A DNA stretch of 64,000 nt from NCBI RefSeq assembly GCF_001584325.1, contig NZ_LSAZ01000045.1, positions 1 to 64,000 of the forward strand, written 5' to 3'. Every line of letters starts with the position of its first letter. The stretch's first letter is position 1. The notes beneath the pieces were generated by a model. The model was not told where the DNA came from. It saw nothing but the letters and a program-made list of their open reading frames with translations, and searched no databases. Shown here piece by piece: positions 54,148 through 62,513 of the stretch. A program made the translations under genes and the position numbers. This DNA is from Bacillus nakamurai. Lineage in GTDB: Bacteria; Bacillota; Bacilli; Bacillales; Bacillaceae.

Positions 54148-55090
54148 ATGCTTTTCTCCTTAACAGCATATACAGGAAGATGCCGCTGCCGATAACTCCG
54201 ACCATCAGGCCGATTGAAATTTCGTACGGGAAAATGATCAATCTCCCCAATATGTCGCAAAACAGCACAAAAACGGCGCCTAACAAAGCCGTGTGAGGCA
54301 GGCTGCTCCTTAAATGATCTCCTTTGTAGATCGAAACCATATTGGGAATGATCAATCCGAGAAACGGCAGCATCCCGACGGTCAGAATCACAAGTGAAGC
54401 AATGAGCGACACGATGATCAGACCGATATTCACAACCCGTTTATACTTCAGGCCGAGGTTGACGGAAAAGCTCTCTCCCATCCCCGCCACGGTAAATTTG
54501 TCCGCATACACATAAGCAATGATCACAAGCGGAATACTCAGGTATAAAAGCTCGTACCTGCCTTTCACAACCAGTGAAAAATCCCCCTGCAGCCATGACG
54601 AGAGATTTTGAATCAAATCGTATTTATATGCGATAAATGTGGCGATTGAGCTGACAATATTCCCGAGCATTAAACCGACGAGAGGAATAAAAATCGTATC
54701 ATTAAACTTGATTCTCTCGAGGATTTTCATGAAGAGGAAATTTCCTGCCAAAGCGAATATAAAAGCGATGAACATTTTCAAAAGCGGACTCGCTGAAGTA
54801 AAGAACATTAATGAGATTAAAATCCCGAGCCTTGCCCAATCCATTGTTCCCGCGGTTGTCGGCGAAACAAACTTATTTCGGCTGATCTGCTGCATAATCA
54901 ATCCGCAGATGCTCAAGCTCATGCCGGCGATGATGATGCTCACCAAACGCGGCAGGCGGCTGTCAAATAATGTACCGGCCTGTTCTTTATTTAAATGAAA
55001 TACATCCAGCGGCGACAGATCTTCTACTCCGATAAAGGTAGAAGCAACCGCCAATACCGCCAGTAACAAAAGTAAGTAACGTAGCTTCAT
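54137..55090 (-). CDS. yclN: petrobactin ABC transporter permease YclN
   Basis: A 317-aa FecCD-family permease, partner of YclO. Landmarks: DSRLPRLVSIIIAGMSLSICGLIMQQISRNKFVSPTTAG (typical first part), FSVNLGLKYKRV (coupling loop) and LTVGMLPFLGLIIPNMV. The ATG at 55090 has GGGAGG upstream, and the resulting length fits the family; longer starts would enter the Fur box region. First gene of the operon. Confidence 0.93.
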   Translation of the reverse strand: MKLRYLLLLLAVLAVASTFIGVEDLSPLDVFHLNKEQAGTLFDSRLPRLVSIIIAGMSLSICGLIMQQISRNKFVSPTTAGTMDWARLGILISLMFFTSASPLLKMFIAFIFALAGNFLFMKILERIKFNDTIFIPLVGLMLGNIVSSIATFIAYKYDLIQNLSSWLQGDFSLVVKGRYELLYLSIPLVIIAYVYADKFTVAGMGESFSVNLGLKYKRVVNIGLIIVSLIASLVILTVGMLPFLGLIIPNMVSIYKGDHLRSSLPHTALLGAVFVLFCDILGRLIIFPYEISIGLMVGVIGSGIFLYMLLRRKAYES

Positions 55091-55161
55091 GCTGCCTCCC
55101 TGCACCCTTCTCAAACGGTTAGACCCATTGTACGGCGACTCCGATACAGCCCGACTCGTAA

Positions 55162-55176
55162 TGATTATCATTATCA
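55162..55176. promoter_or_regulatory. Fur box upstream of yclNOPQ
   Basis: TGATTATCATTATCA matches the 7-1-7 Fur consensus TGATAATNATTATCA with a single mismatch. It lies 72 nt before yclN. Iron repression of yclNOPQ by Fur is established in B. subtilis. Confidence 0.85.
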
Positions 55177-55463
55177 ACTGCAATTACAATCTTATCATCT
55201 TTCCGGGCTTAGTCAATATGGTTTTGCGTGCACAAACGGTCTTTCCGGGTTCGTACATTAACTGTTTTACAAAAAGTCTATCAATAATTTGCAGGATTTT
55301 CTATAACCATTGTTTGGACAGTTATCATATTTTGCACCTCCATGCACACTTATCAGGAAATAAATCTGACAAACAACGCTGTCATTCCTCTCCGAGAATA
55401 CAAATGTTCACTCCATATAGAAAAATCCCTTGATTTACACAAATGAAAGAGTGATAATAAAAA

Positions 55464-55485
55464 TTAAATTTGTGGGAAAATTTAA
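55464..55485. promoter_or_regulatory. perfect AT-rich palindrome upstream of yclM
   Basis: TTAAATTT-GTGGGA-AAATTTAA, 8-bp arms, 17 nt before the yclM start. TTTACA (55435-55440) with an 18-nt spacer to TAAAAA may be the promoter. A threonine-responsive repressor (ThrR) is known for this gene in B. subtilis, so this may be its operator; the assignment is inferred. The rest of the 55,184-55,430 gap shows no gene except a 15-codon frame. Confidence 0.45.
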
Positions 55486-55502
55486 ACATTAGGGGATGTA
55501 TA

Positions 55503-56870
55503 ATGATGAAAGTTGTAAAATTCGGAGGCAGCTCCCTCGCGTCAGGAGCACAGCTTGAAAAAGTGTTTCACATCGTGACGGCCGATCCGTCGCGAAAAGC
55601 AGTAGTCGTATCGGCGCCGGGAAAACGCTTTTCGAACGATACAAAAGTGACGGATCTGTTAATCGCATGTGCGGATCATTATTTGCAGAAAGGAAAAGCG
55701 CCCGAACTTGCTGAAGCGGTCATCGAACGATACGCAAGCATCGCGCGTGAGCTGAACTTGGATTCCTCTATTATTGAAAGAATCCGTGATGACTTGTTCA
55801 CACTCTTAAACGGCGATAAACGCAATCCCGAGAAGTATTTGGACGCGGTTAAAGCAAGCGGCGAGGATAACAATGCAAAGCTGATCGCGGCGTACTTTCG
55901 GCATCAGGGAGTCGAAGCGGAATACGTCAGCCCTAAGGAAGCCGGGCTGTTCGTGACGAATGAGCCGGGGAGCGCGCAGGTGCTTCCTGAATCATATGAC
56001 AATTTGCACCGCCTGAGAAACCGTGAAGGCCTGATCATTTTTCCGGGATTTTTCGGATACAGCAAAGAAGGTGACGTCCTGACCTTTTCCCGGAGCGGCT
56101 CTGATATTACCGGCTCCATTCTCGCCAACGGCTTAAAGGCCGATCTGTACGAGAACTTTACGGACGTAGACGCCGTCTATTCCGTCAATCCGTCGATCGT
56201 TCAGGACCCGAAGGAAATCAATGAACTGACGTATCGGGAAATGCGCGAGCTTTCTTATGCCGGCTTCTCCGTCTTTCATGACGAGGCGCTCATCCCCGCA
56301 TTTCGGGCAGGCATTCCCGTTCAGATAAAAAATACGAACAACCCGGATGCAAAGGGCACCCGAGTCGTCAGCAGGCGCGATCATACAAACGGACCTGTCA
56401 TCGGCATCGCAAGCGACACAGGCTTTTGCAGCATTTACATAAGCAAATATTTAATGAACAGGGAAATCGGTTTCGGACGCAAAGCCCTTCAGATTTTAGA
56501 GGATGAGGGATTAACGTATGAGCACGTGCCGTCCGGAATTGATGACATCACGATCATCCTGCGGCACAATCAAATGGACGCCGCATTGGAACAGAGGCTT
56601 GTCACACGGCTGAAACGAGAGCTTCATGCCGATGAAGTCACCGTCCGGTACCATTTGGCGCTGATTATGGTCGTCGGAGAAGCGATGCGCCATAATGTCG
56701 GCACAACGGCGAGGGCGTCAAAAGCGTTATCAGAGGCTGACGTCAACATTGAGATGATCAACCAAGGCTCCTCTGAGGTGAGCATGATGTTCGGTGTCAT
56801 GGAAGAGCAGGAAAAACGAGCGGTTCAGGCGCTGTATGAAGAATTTTTCGCAAGAGTCTTACTCTCATAG
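55503..56870 (+). CDS. yclM: aspartokinase III
   Basis: A 455-aa aspartate kinase (also called thrD) making aspartyl phosphate for threonine, lysine and methionine. The kinase domain starts VKFGGSSLASG, with FSRSGSDITGSILA and FTDVDAVYSVNP. Two ACT domains (about 310-455: ISKYLMNREIGF, MVVGEAMRHNVGTTARA) bind regulatory amino acids. Start ATG at 55503 is seven bases from AGGGG; the next ATG (55506) gives the usual 454 aa. It is divergent from yclNOPQ. Confidence 0.94.
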   Translation: MMKVVKFGGSSLASGAQLEKVFHIVTADPSRKAVVVSAPGKRFSNDTKVTDLLIACADHYLQKGKAPELAEAVIERYASIARELNLDSSIIERIRDDLFTLLNGDKRNPEKYLDAVKASGEDNNAKLIAAYFRHQGVEAEYVSPKEAGLFVTNEPGSAQVLPESYDNLHRLRNREGLIIFPGFFGYSKEGDVLTFSRSGSDITGSILANGLKADLYENFTDVDAVYSVNPSIVQDPKEINELTYREMRELSYAGFSVFHDEALIPAFRAGIPVQIKNTNNPDAKGTRVVSRRDHTNGPVIGIASDTGFCSIYISKYLMNREIGFGRKALQILEDEGLTYEHVPSGIDDITIILRHNQMDAALEQRLVTRLKRELHADEVTVRYHLALIMVVGEAMRHNVGTTARASKALSEADVNIEMINQGSSEVSMMFGVMEEQEKRAVQALYEEFFARVLLS

Positions 56871-56965
56871 AAAACTGCCTCTTTTTTTCTCTTGTCCACT
56901 ATTATCCCTTTCAAAAAAGCGTCGCTCACATATTGTATGGTATAGACGATATGGAGGTGAAGCTA

Positions 56966-57061
56966 ATGTCAGAATGGGGCGGAATGGGTTCATTCGCTTT
57001 AATCGTTGTTTTGTTTATCCTATTAGTTATCGTAGGATCATCCTTCTTTGGGGGTTACTAG
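56966..57061 (+). CDS. yczN: tiny membrane protein YczN (YjcZ-like, 31 aa)
   Basis: A 31-aa peptide: short polar start MSEWGGMG, one hydrophobic helix (FALIVVLFILLVIVG) and a Gly-rich end SSFFGGY, the pattern of YjcZ-type sporulation proteins of bacilli. GGAGG is eight bases from the ATG. Upstream, CATATTGTA (56929-56937) resembles a SigK -10 (CATANNNTA), but no clear -35 is seen. A terminator follows at 57083. Confidence 0.75.
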   Translation: MSEWGGMGSFALIVVLFILLVIVGSSFFGGY

Positions 57062-57082
57062 AATTACTCTGTCTATAATTTA

Positions 57083-57117
57083 GGCGCTGCGCGATTCGTC
57101 CTGCGGCGTCTTTTTTT
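57083..57117 (+). terminator. terminator of yczN
   Basis: GGCGCTGCG (57083-57091) pairs, with G-U wobbles, with CTGCGGCGTC (57101-57110), followed by seven T residues. From 57118 to 57286 nothing else was recognised. Confidence 0.7.
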
Positions 57118-57286
57118 GTATTCTTATATGGCGTTGGTTCCTCCCTGCCCTGCAAATCAATTTCCATTCTGTTTCAAATACAATTAGAACATTTTACGAG
57201 AAAAAAGATACAGAACAAGAATATATCTTTGGCAAGCAAGAGATCATTCTTTACGATTCTAAATTTAACGAATCTATCAATTCACC

Positions 57287-57321
57287 AAAAAAGACTGCCG
57301 AGATCGTATTCTCAGGCAGTC
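57287..57321 (-). terminator. terminator of rapC-phrC
   Basis: GACTGCC (57321-57315 on the minus strand) pairs with GGCAGTC (57299-57293), followed by U6 on that strand. Confidence 0.85.
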
Positions 57322-57348
57322 CGCCTCTTAAATAAGGGACTTTTCTTC

Positions 57349-57468
57349 TTACGTCATTCCTCTTTCTGCTACATGGAATTCAGCCTGGTCAGTTTGGCTT
57401 ACTCCTGCAGCAGTAAAGATCGCGGCGGCCGCTAAACAAATGACAAACCATTTAGATTTCAATTTCAT
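57349..57468 (-). CDS. phrC: PhrC precursor of competence and sporulation factor (CSF)
   Basis: A 39-aa exported prepeptide. It has a basic start (MKLKSKW), a hydrophobic signal core and a C-terminal region ending in ERGMT, which is exactly the B. subtilis CSF pentapeptide. After export and processing, CSF re-enters through Opp and inhibits RapC. The gene overlaps rapC by 17 nt; GAGGGTTTGT precedes the ATG. A SigH promoter inside rapC is known in B. subtilis but was not assigned here. Confidence 0.94.
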   Translation of the reverse strand: MKLKSKWFVICLAAAAIFTAAGVSQTDQAEFHVAERGMT

Positions 57469-58600
57469 ACAAACCCTCACTCCTTTGTATTTGTTTTCTT
57501 GCCTCTTCGACTTTGAGAAAATAGTAAGAAGACATCTCAAAGCATTTTTGTTCATAGTAATATTTAGCTGCTTCTAGTGCTAAATCCTCTATATCGGCGT
57601 ACAAATTTTTATTTGCAAGGTAGCGAAAACACGTGTTGATTTTTTCTTCATCCGGTTTCGCCTGATACAGAGCGTGCAGCCATTCGAATTTTACCGCGTA
57701 ATCGGGATCGTCTGTTTCTTTAGCATATTCATAACCCCGTTTATGATATTCCGCCGCCTTTGCATTTTTTCCGAGTTTAAAATAAATTTGTGTGATTAGA
57801 AAATAAGCTTGAGGAAGTGAATTGACGATTCTGTGTGATTCAAATGTTTCAACCGCTTGTTCAAAGTACGGGATGGCGGAATCAATGCGGTCTTGATTGT
57901 AATAGCACAATCCGAGGTTATACAGCGCCCTTCCGACCAGCTGCGCTTTTTCTTCTTTTTCGGCCATTTTCAAGGCGTGTTCAAAATGCTTCGCCGCCTG
58001 CTCAAAACGCCTCTCATCCATCAAATTGACGCCGAACACGAAGTGGCATTGGATGATTCTTACATTGTATGTGTCCTGCTCCACATAAATTTCATAAGCG
58101 TTTTTAATATGTATCAGGGAAAAATACGTTTGCTTCATGTAATAATACGCTTCGGCCACTTTAAAATAAAACTCTGCCCTTTCCACGTGGTCCGATACGA
58201 AGGCCAGCTTTTTTTCAGCCTGTTTATAATAAGTAATAGCCGATATAAATTCTCTTTTATCAAATTCAAACATGCCCCTGAAGAAATTGACGTAATAATC
58301 CAGAAGCCCTTTGAGGCCGGCCTGGCTGTTATCAATGTTGTCTAAGATTTCTGATAGGCTCGGCTGATCTTCAATCTTCAGGTTTTCCAGCGGCTCCAGA
58401 TAGTCCAGCATCAGCTGATGACGAAATTCCATGAGTGAGTAATAAAGCACTAAGTTCGAATCTGGCTCCATATGGTCAAGTTCTTGTTTGATCTCGGCTT
58501 TCAAAATCTCTGCATCCGGCACGCTGAATGTTCTTATGTATTGATACCACTCGTTAATCTTCTGCCCGACTGCTGAAGAAGGAATTAACCCGCTCTTCAT
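57452..58600 (-). CDS. rapC: response regulator aspartate phosphatase RapC
   Basis: A 382-aa Rap protein: an N-terminal three-helix bundle (residues 1-70) and six or seven TPR repeats (e.g. YYKQAEKKLAFV, AAKHFEHALKMAE, AIPYFEQAVETFE, AAEYHKRGYEYAKE). RapC binds ComA and blocks its DNA binding, holding back competence and surfactin genes until PhrC accumulates. The ATG at 58600 has GGGAGGGTGAAGG upstream and gives the family length. A ComA-box-like site lies upstream, so ComA feeds back on its own inhibitor. Confidence 0.95.
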   Translation of the reverse strand: MKSGLIPSSAVGQKINEWYQYIRTFSVPDAEILKAEIKQELDHMEPDSNLVLYYSLMEFRHQLMLDYLEPLENLKIEDQPSLSEILDNIDNSQAGLKGLLDYYVNFFRGMFEFDKREFISAITYYKQAEKKLAFVSDHVERAEFYFKVAEAYYYMKQTYFSLIHIKNAYEIYVEQDTYNVRIIQCHFVFGVNLMDERRFEQAAKHFEHALKMAEKEEKAQLVGRALYNLGLCYYNQDRIDSAIPYFEQAVETFESHRIVNSLPQAYFLITQIYFKLGKNAKAAEYHKRGYEYAKETDDPDYAVKFEWLHALYQAKPDEEKINTCFRYLANKNLYADIEDLALEAAKYYYEQKCFEMSSYYFLKVEEARKQIQRSEGLYEIEI

Positions 58601-58687
58601 TCCTTCACCCTCCCCATCCAAGACCTGTTTAACAGTTATTTTATCACGTTTCCGTGTCTTTCCATCCCGAAAAATACGCAAACTTTG

Positions 58688-58703
58688 TTTCGGCAGAGCG
58701 CAA
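58688..58703 (-). promoter_or_regulatory. ComA box upstream of rapC
   Basis: TTGCGC-TCTG-CCGAAA (58703-58688 on the minus strand) matches TTGCGG-N4-CCGCAA at 10 of 12 positions. A -10-like TAAAAT stands at 58643-58638, about 45 bp downstream, a common arrangement for ComA-activated genes. Confidence 0.6.
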
Positions 58704-58721
58704 TTGCCGAAGTCAAAGTAA

Positions 58722-58751
58722 AACAAACGGCAGCCATTTTAGGCCGCCGTT
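58722..58751 (-). terminator. terminator of yclJK
   Basis: AACGGCGGCC pairs with GGCTGCCGTT (one mismatch) around TAAAAT; UUGUUUU follows. It ends about 20 bp from the ComA box of the next transcription unit. Confidence 0.75.
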
Positions 58752-58758
58752 TTGATGT

Positions 58759-60183
58759 TTATTCATTTTTCGTATTCAGCGGAAGGCGGATTTTAAAGCT
58801 CGTGCCTTTTCCTTTTTCGCTTTCAATGTCTATCGTGCCTTTATGCAGTTCGACGAGCTGTTTGACGATGGACAGGCCGAGGCCGTATTCGCCGTAAGCC
58901 GTGTTCGTTCTGGACACGTCCGCCTTGTAGAATCGTTCCCATATATGCTCGATTTCCTCTTTGGAAATGCCGATTCCGGTGTCTTCAATTTCAATAATCG
59001 TTTCTTTATAGCCTTCATAGCCGCGCAGCCGGATTTCTCCGTTTTGCGTAAATTGAATGCTGTTTTTCGTAATGTTGACGAGGATTTGAATGAGCCTGTC
59101 ATAATCAGCATACACTTTTATACCGTCATCCACTTGAATGAGCAGCTTGTTTTGTTTTTCTTCGGCCTGCTGATTAAGATGCTCTTTAATGATTTCAAAC
59201 ACCTCGATAAGCGGCACACTCAGCTTATCCAGCTTGATTTGCTGAGATCTGATTTTTTCATAATCCAGGTTTTCCTTCACGAGCCGCAGCATCCGCTTCG
59301 TCTCTTCACTGATCAGAGAGAAGCACTTCTCTTTATCCTTTTCTGGAATGGCATTGCTGTTCAGCCCCTCCACCAATCCGTTAATGGTCGTAAGCGGTGT
59401 TCTCAGTTCATGCGAAACATCCGCGATAAACTGGCGCCTCCGCTTTTCAAGGCGGTCAATCTGCTCCCTGGATTGCTTTAAATTCTTTGCCATAATATTA
59501 AAATCAGATGCCAGCATGCCGATTTCATCCCTGCCGCTGCTCTTGAGGGAAATATCGTAATCGCCGGACGCCACTTTTCCGGTCGCATCGCGCAATGTCT
59601 GAATCCGTTTGACGTGAAACTTAGACAGCAGCCAGCTCAACAGAATTGTGATGATCAGCGTTCCGATGATCGCGTAAAACATGTAGCGGTTGACCTGGCC
59701 GATCATCTGCTCGACGCCCCTGACAGGAGAAACCAGCAGCACCGCGCCTTTAAATTGATTGTTGATAAAAATGGGCTTTGCAACTAATGATACCTCTAAG
59801 CCTTCATTGTTGAAACGATTCATCTCCGCTCTGATTTGAACGGTTTTCCCTTGTTTCAGCATTTGCCATTCTTTATGCCTCAGCTTTTCATGAGGAGGCA
59901 TATCATCCGGAAAAAAGTAAGGCCGCTGCTTTTCATCAAAAATGATAAATCTTGTCTGCCTCGTTTTTAATATATCCTGATACGGATACAAACGGCGCAT
60001 GTCAAGGCCGCGCCCGTCAAATTCCATTGTGATCTGCTGCGCGTAGGAGGACAGCTCCTCCACTTTATTTTGATAGGCAAAATCCTTCACAAAGTGCGAA
60101 AATAAAAAAATGATGATGACAAATGCCAGAATCAAAATGCTGACATGGCTTAAAAGCAGCTGGTATAAGTATTTAATCCTCAT
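58759..60183 (-). CDS. yclK: sensor histidine kinase YclK
   Basis: A 474-aa membrane kinase. Two membrane helices (about 12-32 and 166-188) flank an extracytoplasmic sensor domain; HAMP follows (about 190-240). The H-box is ADVSHELRTPLTTING (phospho-His near 248), then N-box NITKNSIQF, G1 EDTGIGISKEE and G2 YGLGLSIVKQL. It phosphorylates YclJ. The signal is unknown; B. subtilis yclJK responds to oxygen limitation. ATG at 60183 overlaps yclJ by 11 nt. Confidence 0.93.
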   Translation of the reverse strand: MRIKYLYQLLLSHVSILILAFVIIIFLFSHFVKDFAYQNKVEELSSYAQQITMEFDGRGLDMRRLYPYQDILKTRQTRFIIFDEKQRPYFFPDDMPPHEKLRHKEWQMLKQGKTVQIRAEMNRFNNEGLEVSLVAKPIFINNQFKGAVLLVSPVRGVEQMIGQVNRYMFYAIIGTLIITILLSWLLSKFHVKRIQTLRDATGKVASGDYDISLKSSGRDEIGMLASDFNIMAKNLKQSREQIDRLEKRRRQFIADVSHELRTPLTTINGLVEGLNSNAIPEKDKEKCFSLISEETKRMLRLVKENLDYEKIRSQQIKLDKLSVPLIEVFEIIKEHLNQQAEEKQNKLLIQVDDGIKVYADYDRLIQILVNITKNSIQFTQNGEIRLRGYEGYKETIIEIEDTGIGISKEEIEHIWERFYKADVSRTNTAYGEYGLGLSIVKQLVELHKGTIDIESEKGKGTSFKIRLPLNTKNE

Positions 60184-60856
60184 CAAATTTATATCCTACC
60201 CCCCACACCGTGTATAAAAACGATTTTTCCTCACTGGACAGCTTTTTCCGCAGCCGTTTAATATGGACATCAACCGTACGCTCATCGCCGTAAAATTGAT
60301 AGCCCCATACCTGCTCGAGCAATTGCTCTCGTGAAAAGACCTGGCGCGGGTTTTGCACGAGATAAAAGAGCAGGTCGAATTCCTTCGGCGTCAGATTCTC
60401 AACAGGAACTCCATGCAGAAACACTTCCCTGGTTTTCTTATTGATCGTAAAGCATGCGGTCTCGATCATATCGTCTCTTTTGACCGCCTGTCCCGTCGCC
60501 CTGTACCTTCTGATGACTGCTTTAATCCGCGCGACCAATGTCAGCGGGCTGAACGGCTTGGTGACATAGTCGTCCGCCCCCATTTCAAATCCGATAACCT
60601 GGTCGGACTCTGTATCTTTCGCCGTCAGCATAATAATCGGCACACTGCTCGTCTCTCTTATTTTCCGGCAGATCGTCACTCCGTCCATAGACGGGAGCAT
60701 GATATCGAGTATGACCAAATCCCAGTCGCCTTCTGTAAACCGCTGATATCCTTCCTGCCCGTCATGGACAAATTCCGCTTCGAAACCTTCTTTAAAAAAG
60801 AACATTTCTGTCATTGTGCACACGCTTATATTATCTTCTATCATTAATATTTTCAT
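60173..60856 (-). CDS. yclJ: OmpR-family response regulator YclJ
   Basis: A 227-aa regulator. Receiver domain with the acidic pair in MIEDN, phospho-Asp in VILDIMLPSMDG (near residue 53), Thr/Lys in MLTAKD and KPFSPL; then a winged-helix DNA-binding domain (LTPKEFDLLFYLVQNP, RTVDVHIKRLRKK). GGAGG precedes the ATG. It is divergent from the yclI remnant, whose promoter carries direct repeats suited to an OmpR-type dimer. Confidence 0.94.
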   Translation of the reverse strand: MKILMIEDNISVCTMTEMFFFKEGFEAEFVHDGQEGYQRFTEGDWDLVILDIMLPSMDGVTICRKIRETSSVPIIMLTAKDTESDQVIGFEMGADDYVTKPFSPLTLVARIKAVIRRYRATGQAVKRDDMIETACFTINKKTREVFLHGVPVENLTPKEFDLLFYLVQNPRQVFSREQLLEQVWGYQFYGDERTVDVHIKRLRKKLSSEEKSFLYTVWGVGYKFDED

Positions 60857-60965
60857 TGTATCCTCCGCTTGTCTTGACGCTTTTTCTTATAATAGCATCA
60901 TTTTACACGGATGTTTTTACGATTCACGATTGTTAGTTTTTATTTCATCACCCGGAAATAGTTTG

Positions 60966-60997
60966 TTCATATTTTTTTCATACTTTTCTCCTACTAT
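60966..60997 (+). promoter_or_regulatory. direct repeats and promoter ahead of the yclI remnant
   Basis: TTCATA occurs at 60966-60971 and 60977-60982, 11 bp apart, each followed by T-rich sequence; a -10-like TACTAT is at 60992-60997. OmpR-type regulators bind such 10-11-bp direct repeats at the -35, so YclJ is the likely ligand. Confidence 0.45.
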
Positions 60998-61068
60998 ATA
61001 CATATCAGATTACCGGTGCTAAAGATGGCCGGTTTTACAAAATCTTACACCGATACGGAGGAACAGAC

Positions 61069-61440
61069 ATGAACTTTATCAAAAGAGCCTTCTGGAGCAT
61101 GAAGGCAAAAAAGGGAAAGACGTTTTTGCAGGCGGTCGTGTTTTCGGTGATTTGCATTTTTGTGCTGTCCGGGCTTACTATCCAGTCGGCGGCAAAAAAA
61201 TCAAGCGAGCTGGCAAGACAGCAGCTTGGCGGGAGCGTCACACTACAGGTTGACCGCCATAAGCAAATGGCGCAGCAGCAAAACAACGGAGAGAAGCGTA
61301 CATTTGAATCGACGCCGATTTCTGTATCGGACGCAAACAAACTTACGGCCTTACAGCATGTCAAAAACTATAACTTTCTCACATCAGCATCAGCGAACGC
61401 AGAGAGTTTTGATGCGATTGAAAGTTCCGGTGAGTCAGCA
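61069..61440 (+). pseudogene. yclI: 5' fragment of ABC permease gene yclI (FtsX/MacB type)
   Basis: About 124 residues remain: an N-terminal membrane helix (FLQAVVFSVICIFVLSGLTI) and the start of a MacB-like extracytoplasmic domain (SSELARQQLGGSVTLQVDR, ISVSDANKLTAL, VKNYNFLTSASANAES). Full-length relatives have over 450 aa. Past about 61440 the frame reads 35 unrelated codons from the reverse of yxeM and stops at 61545. The ribosome site CGGAGG and promoter are intact. A truncated, presumably inactive product of 158 aa would result. Confidence 0.85.
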
Positions 61441-61983
61441 GCGTCCGTAGGCCACGTCTTTCAGCGTTCCTTCCTGTATTTCATATGTTTTAATGTTGAT
61501 TTTTTTATCCGGGTCCTTGCTCTCAAGGTTTTTCGCATGGTTTGAACCGAGAACGGCCGCTACTGTTTTTCCTTTTAAATCATTAACTGATTTGATGTCT
61601 TTGTTATCGTTTTTGACGACGATTTGAGTGCCCGCATAAGAATACGGTTCAGTAAAGTTATAGGTTTTCTTGCGTTCGTCCGTTACAGCAACTTGGTTTG
61701 AGATTGTGTCGAGTTTGCCGGTTTGGAGCTCGCCCATCAATCCGCTGAATTCAAGCAGTTTCCAGTCGAGCTTCATATTGATTTTTTTTGCCGCTGCTTC
61801 CATTACGTCCACGTCAAAACCAGTCAGCTTGCCGTTTTCTTTATATGCGAACGGATAGCTTTGTCCGGTCGCGCCGACATGCAGCACGTTCTCATCGCTT
61901 TCACTTTGTTTTCCGTTTCCGCATGCTGATAAGACGGCCAAAAGCGCCGCAGCTAACAGCAGAACCCATGTTTTCTTTTTCAT
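61435..61983 (-). pseudogene. yxeM: 5' fragment of amino-acid-binding lipoprotein gene yxeM
   Basis: The frame codes the first 181 residues of a family 3 solute-binding lipoprotein: lipobox VLSAC, VLHVGATGQSYPFAYKENGK, LTGFDVDVMEAAAKK, DTISNQVAVTDERK, KGKTVAAVLGSNHAKNL and EGTLKDVAYGR. Homology to YxeM stops after that Arg, one codon before the stop; the final 85 or so residues are missing. Full-length relatives bind a cystine-like or S-(2-succino)cysteine-type amino acid. The lost part includes the second half of lobe 1, so transport should fail. Confidence 0.85.
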
Positions 61984-62003
61984 TGAAATCCCGCCTTCTT
62001 ATG

Positions 62004-62501
62004 TTATAGATCATTCCGCAATTCTTTTTTTAAGTAGATGGTGATGTGTCCTTTTCCTAAATCCTTTTCGCCTGAACGGATGTAGCCTTTTCGTTCATAC
62101 ATGCCGATCAGCCACGGGTGTTTGTCAGCCGTTCCCAATGAGACGAAAGGAGCTTTCAGCGTATCGCGGAGCACCGTTTGCTCCAGCCACTCCAGCAGTT
62201 CTGAGCCCGTCCCTTTTTTTCCGAGATCAGGGTCAACGGCGAACCACCAAATATGAGGAACGCCATACGGGCCGGGATTTGGTCCCCACGGCATCCGCAA
62301 TGAAATCGTCGCCAGTATCCGGCCGTCTTCCTCCAGAACATAACAGGCATTTTTCCGTATGTTGTGTTGTACAAGCTCTTTGTCCGCCGTTGCGGCGGCA
62401 AAGTTGATGCCGAGCTTGCGAATCGGTTCATAAGCCCGCAGTGTCAGTGAAAGCAGTTCGTCAGCGTCTGCTTCCGCCGCGAGCCGGTATTGTCTTGACA
62501 T
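62004..62501 (-). CDS. yxeL: GNAT acetyltransferase YxeL
   Basis: A 165-aa GNAT enzyme. Core: WWFAVDPDLGKKGTGSELLEWLE (acetyl-CoA loop KKGTGS) and MYERKGYIRSGE. B. subtilis YxeL acetylates S-(2-succino)cysteine, the first step in recovering cysteine from this damage product. It lies 12 nt after yxeK and 20 nt before the yxeM fragment. Confidence 0.88.
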   Translation of the reverse strand: MSRQYRLAAEADADELLSLTLRAYEPIRKLGINFAAATADKELVQHNIRKNACYVLEEDGRILATISLRMPWGPNPGPYGVPHIWWFAVDPDLGKKGTGSELLEWLEQTVLRDTLKAPFVSLGTADKHPWLIGMYERKGYIRSGEKDLGKGHITIYLKKELRNDL

Positions 62502-62513
62502 TGTCCGCCCCCC

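Noticed and set aside
61069-61545. A genuine 158-aa fusion protein from yclI
   Set aside because: The last 35 codons are the reverse complement of yxeM coding sequence and have no protein-like features; it is a breakpoint by-product.
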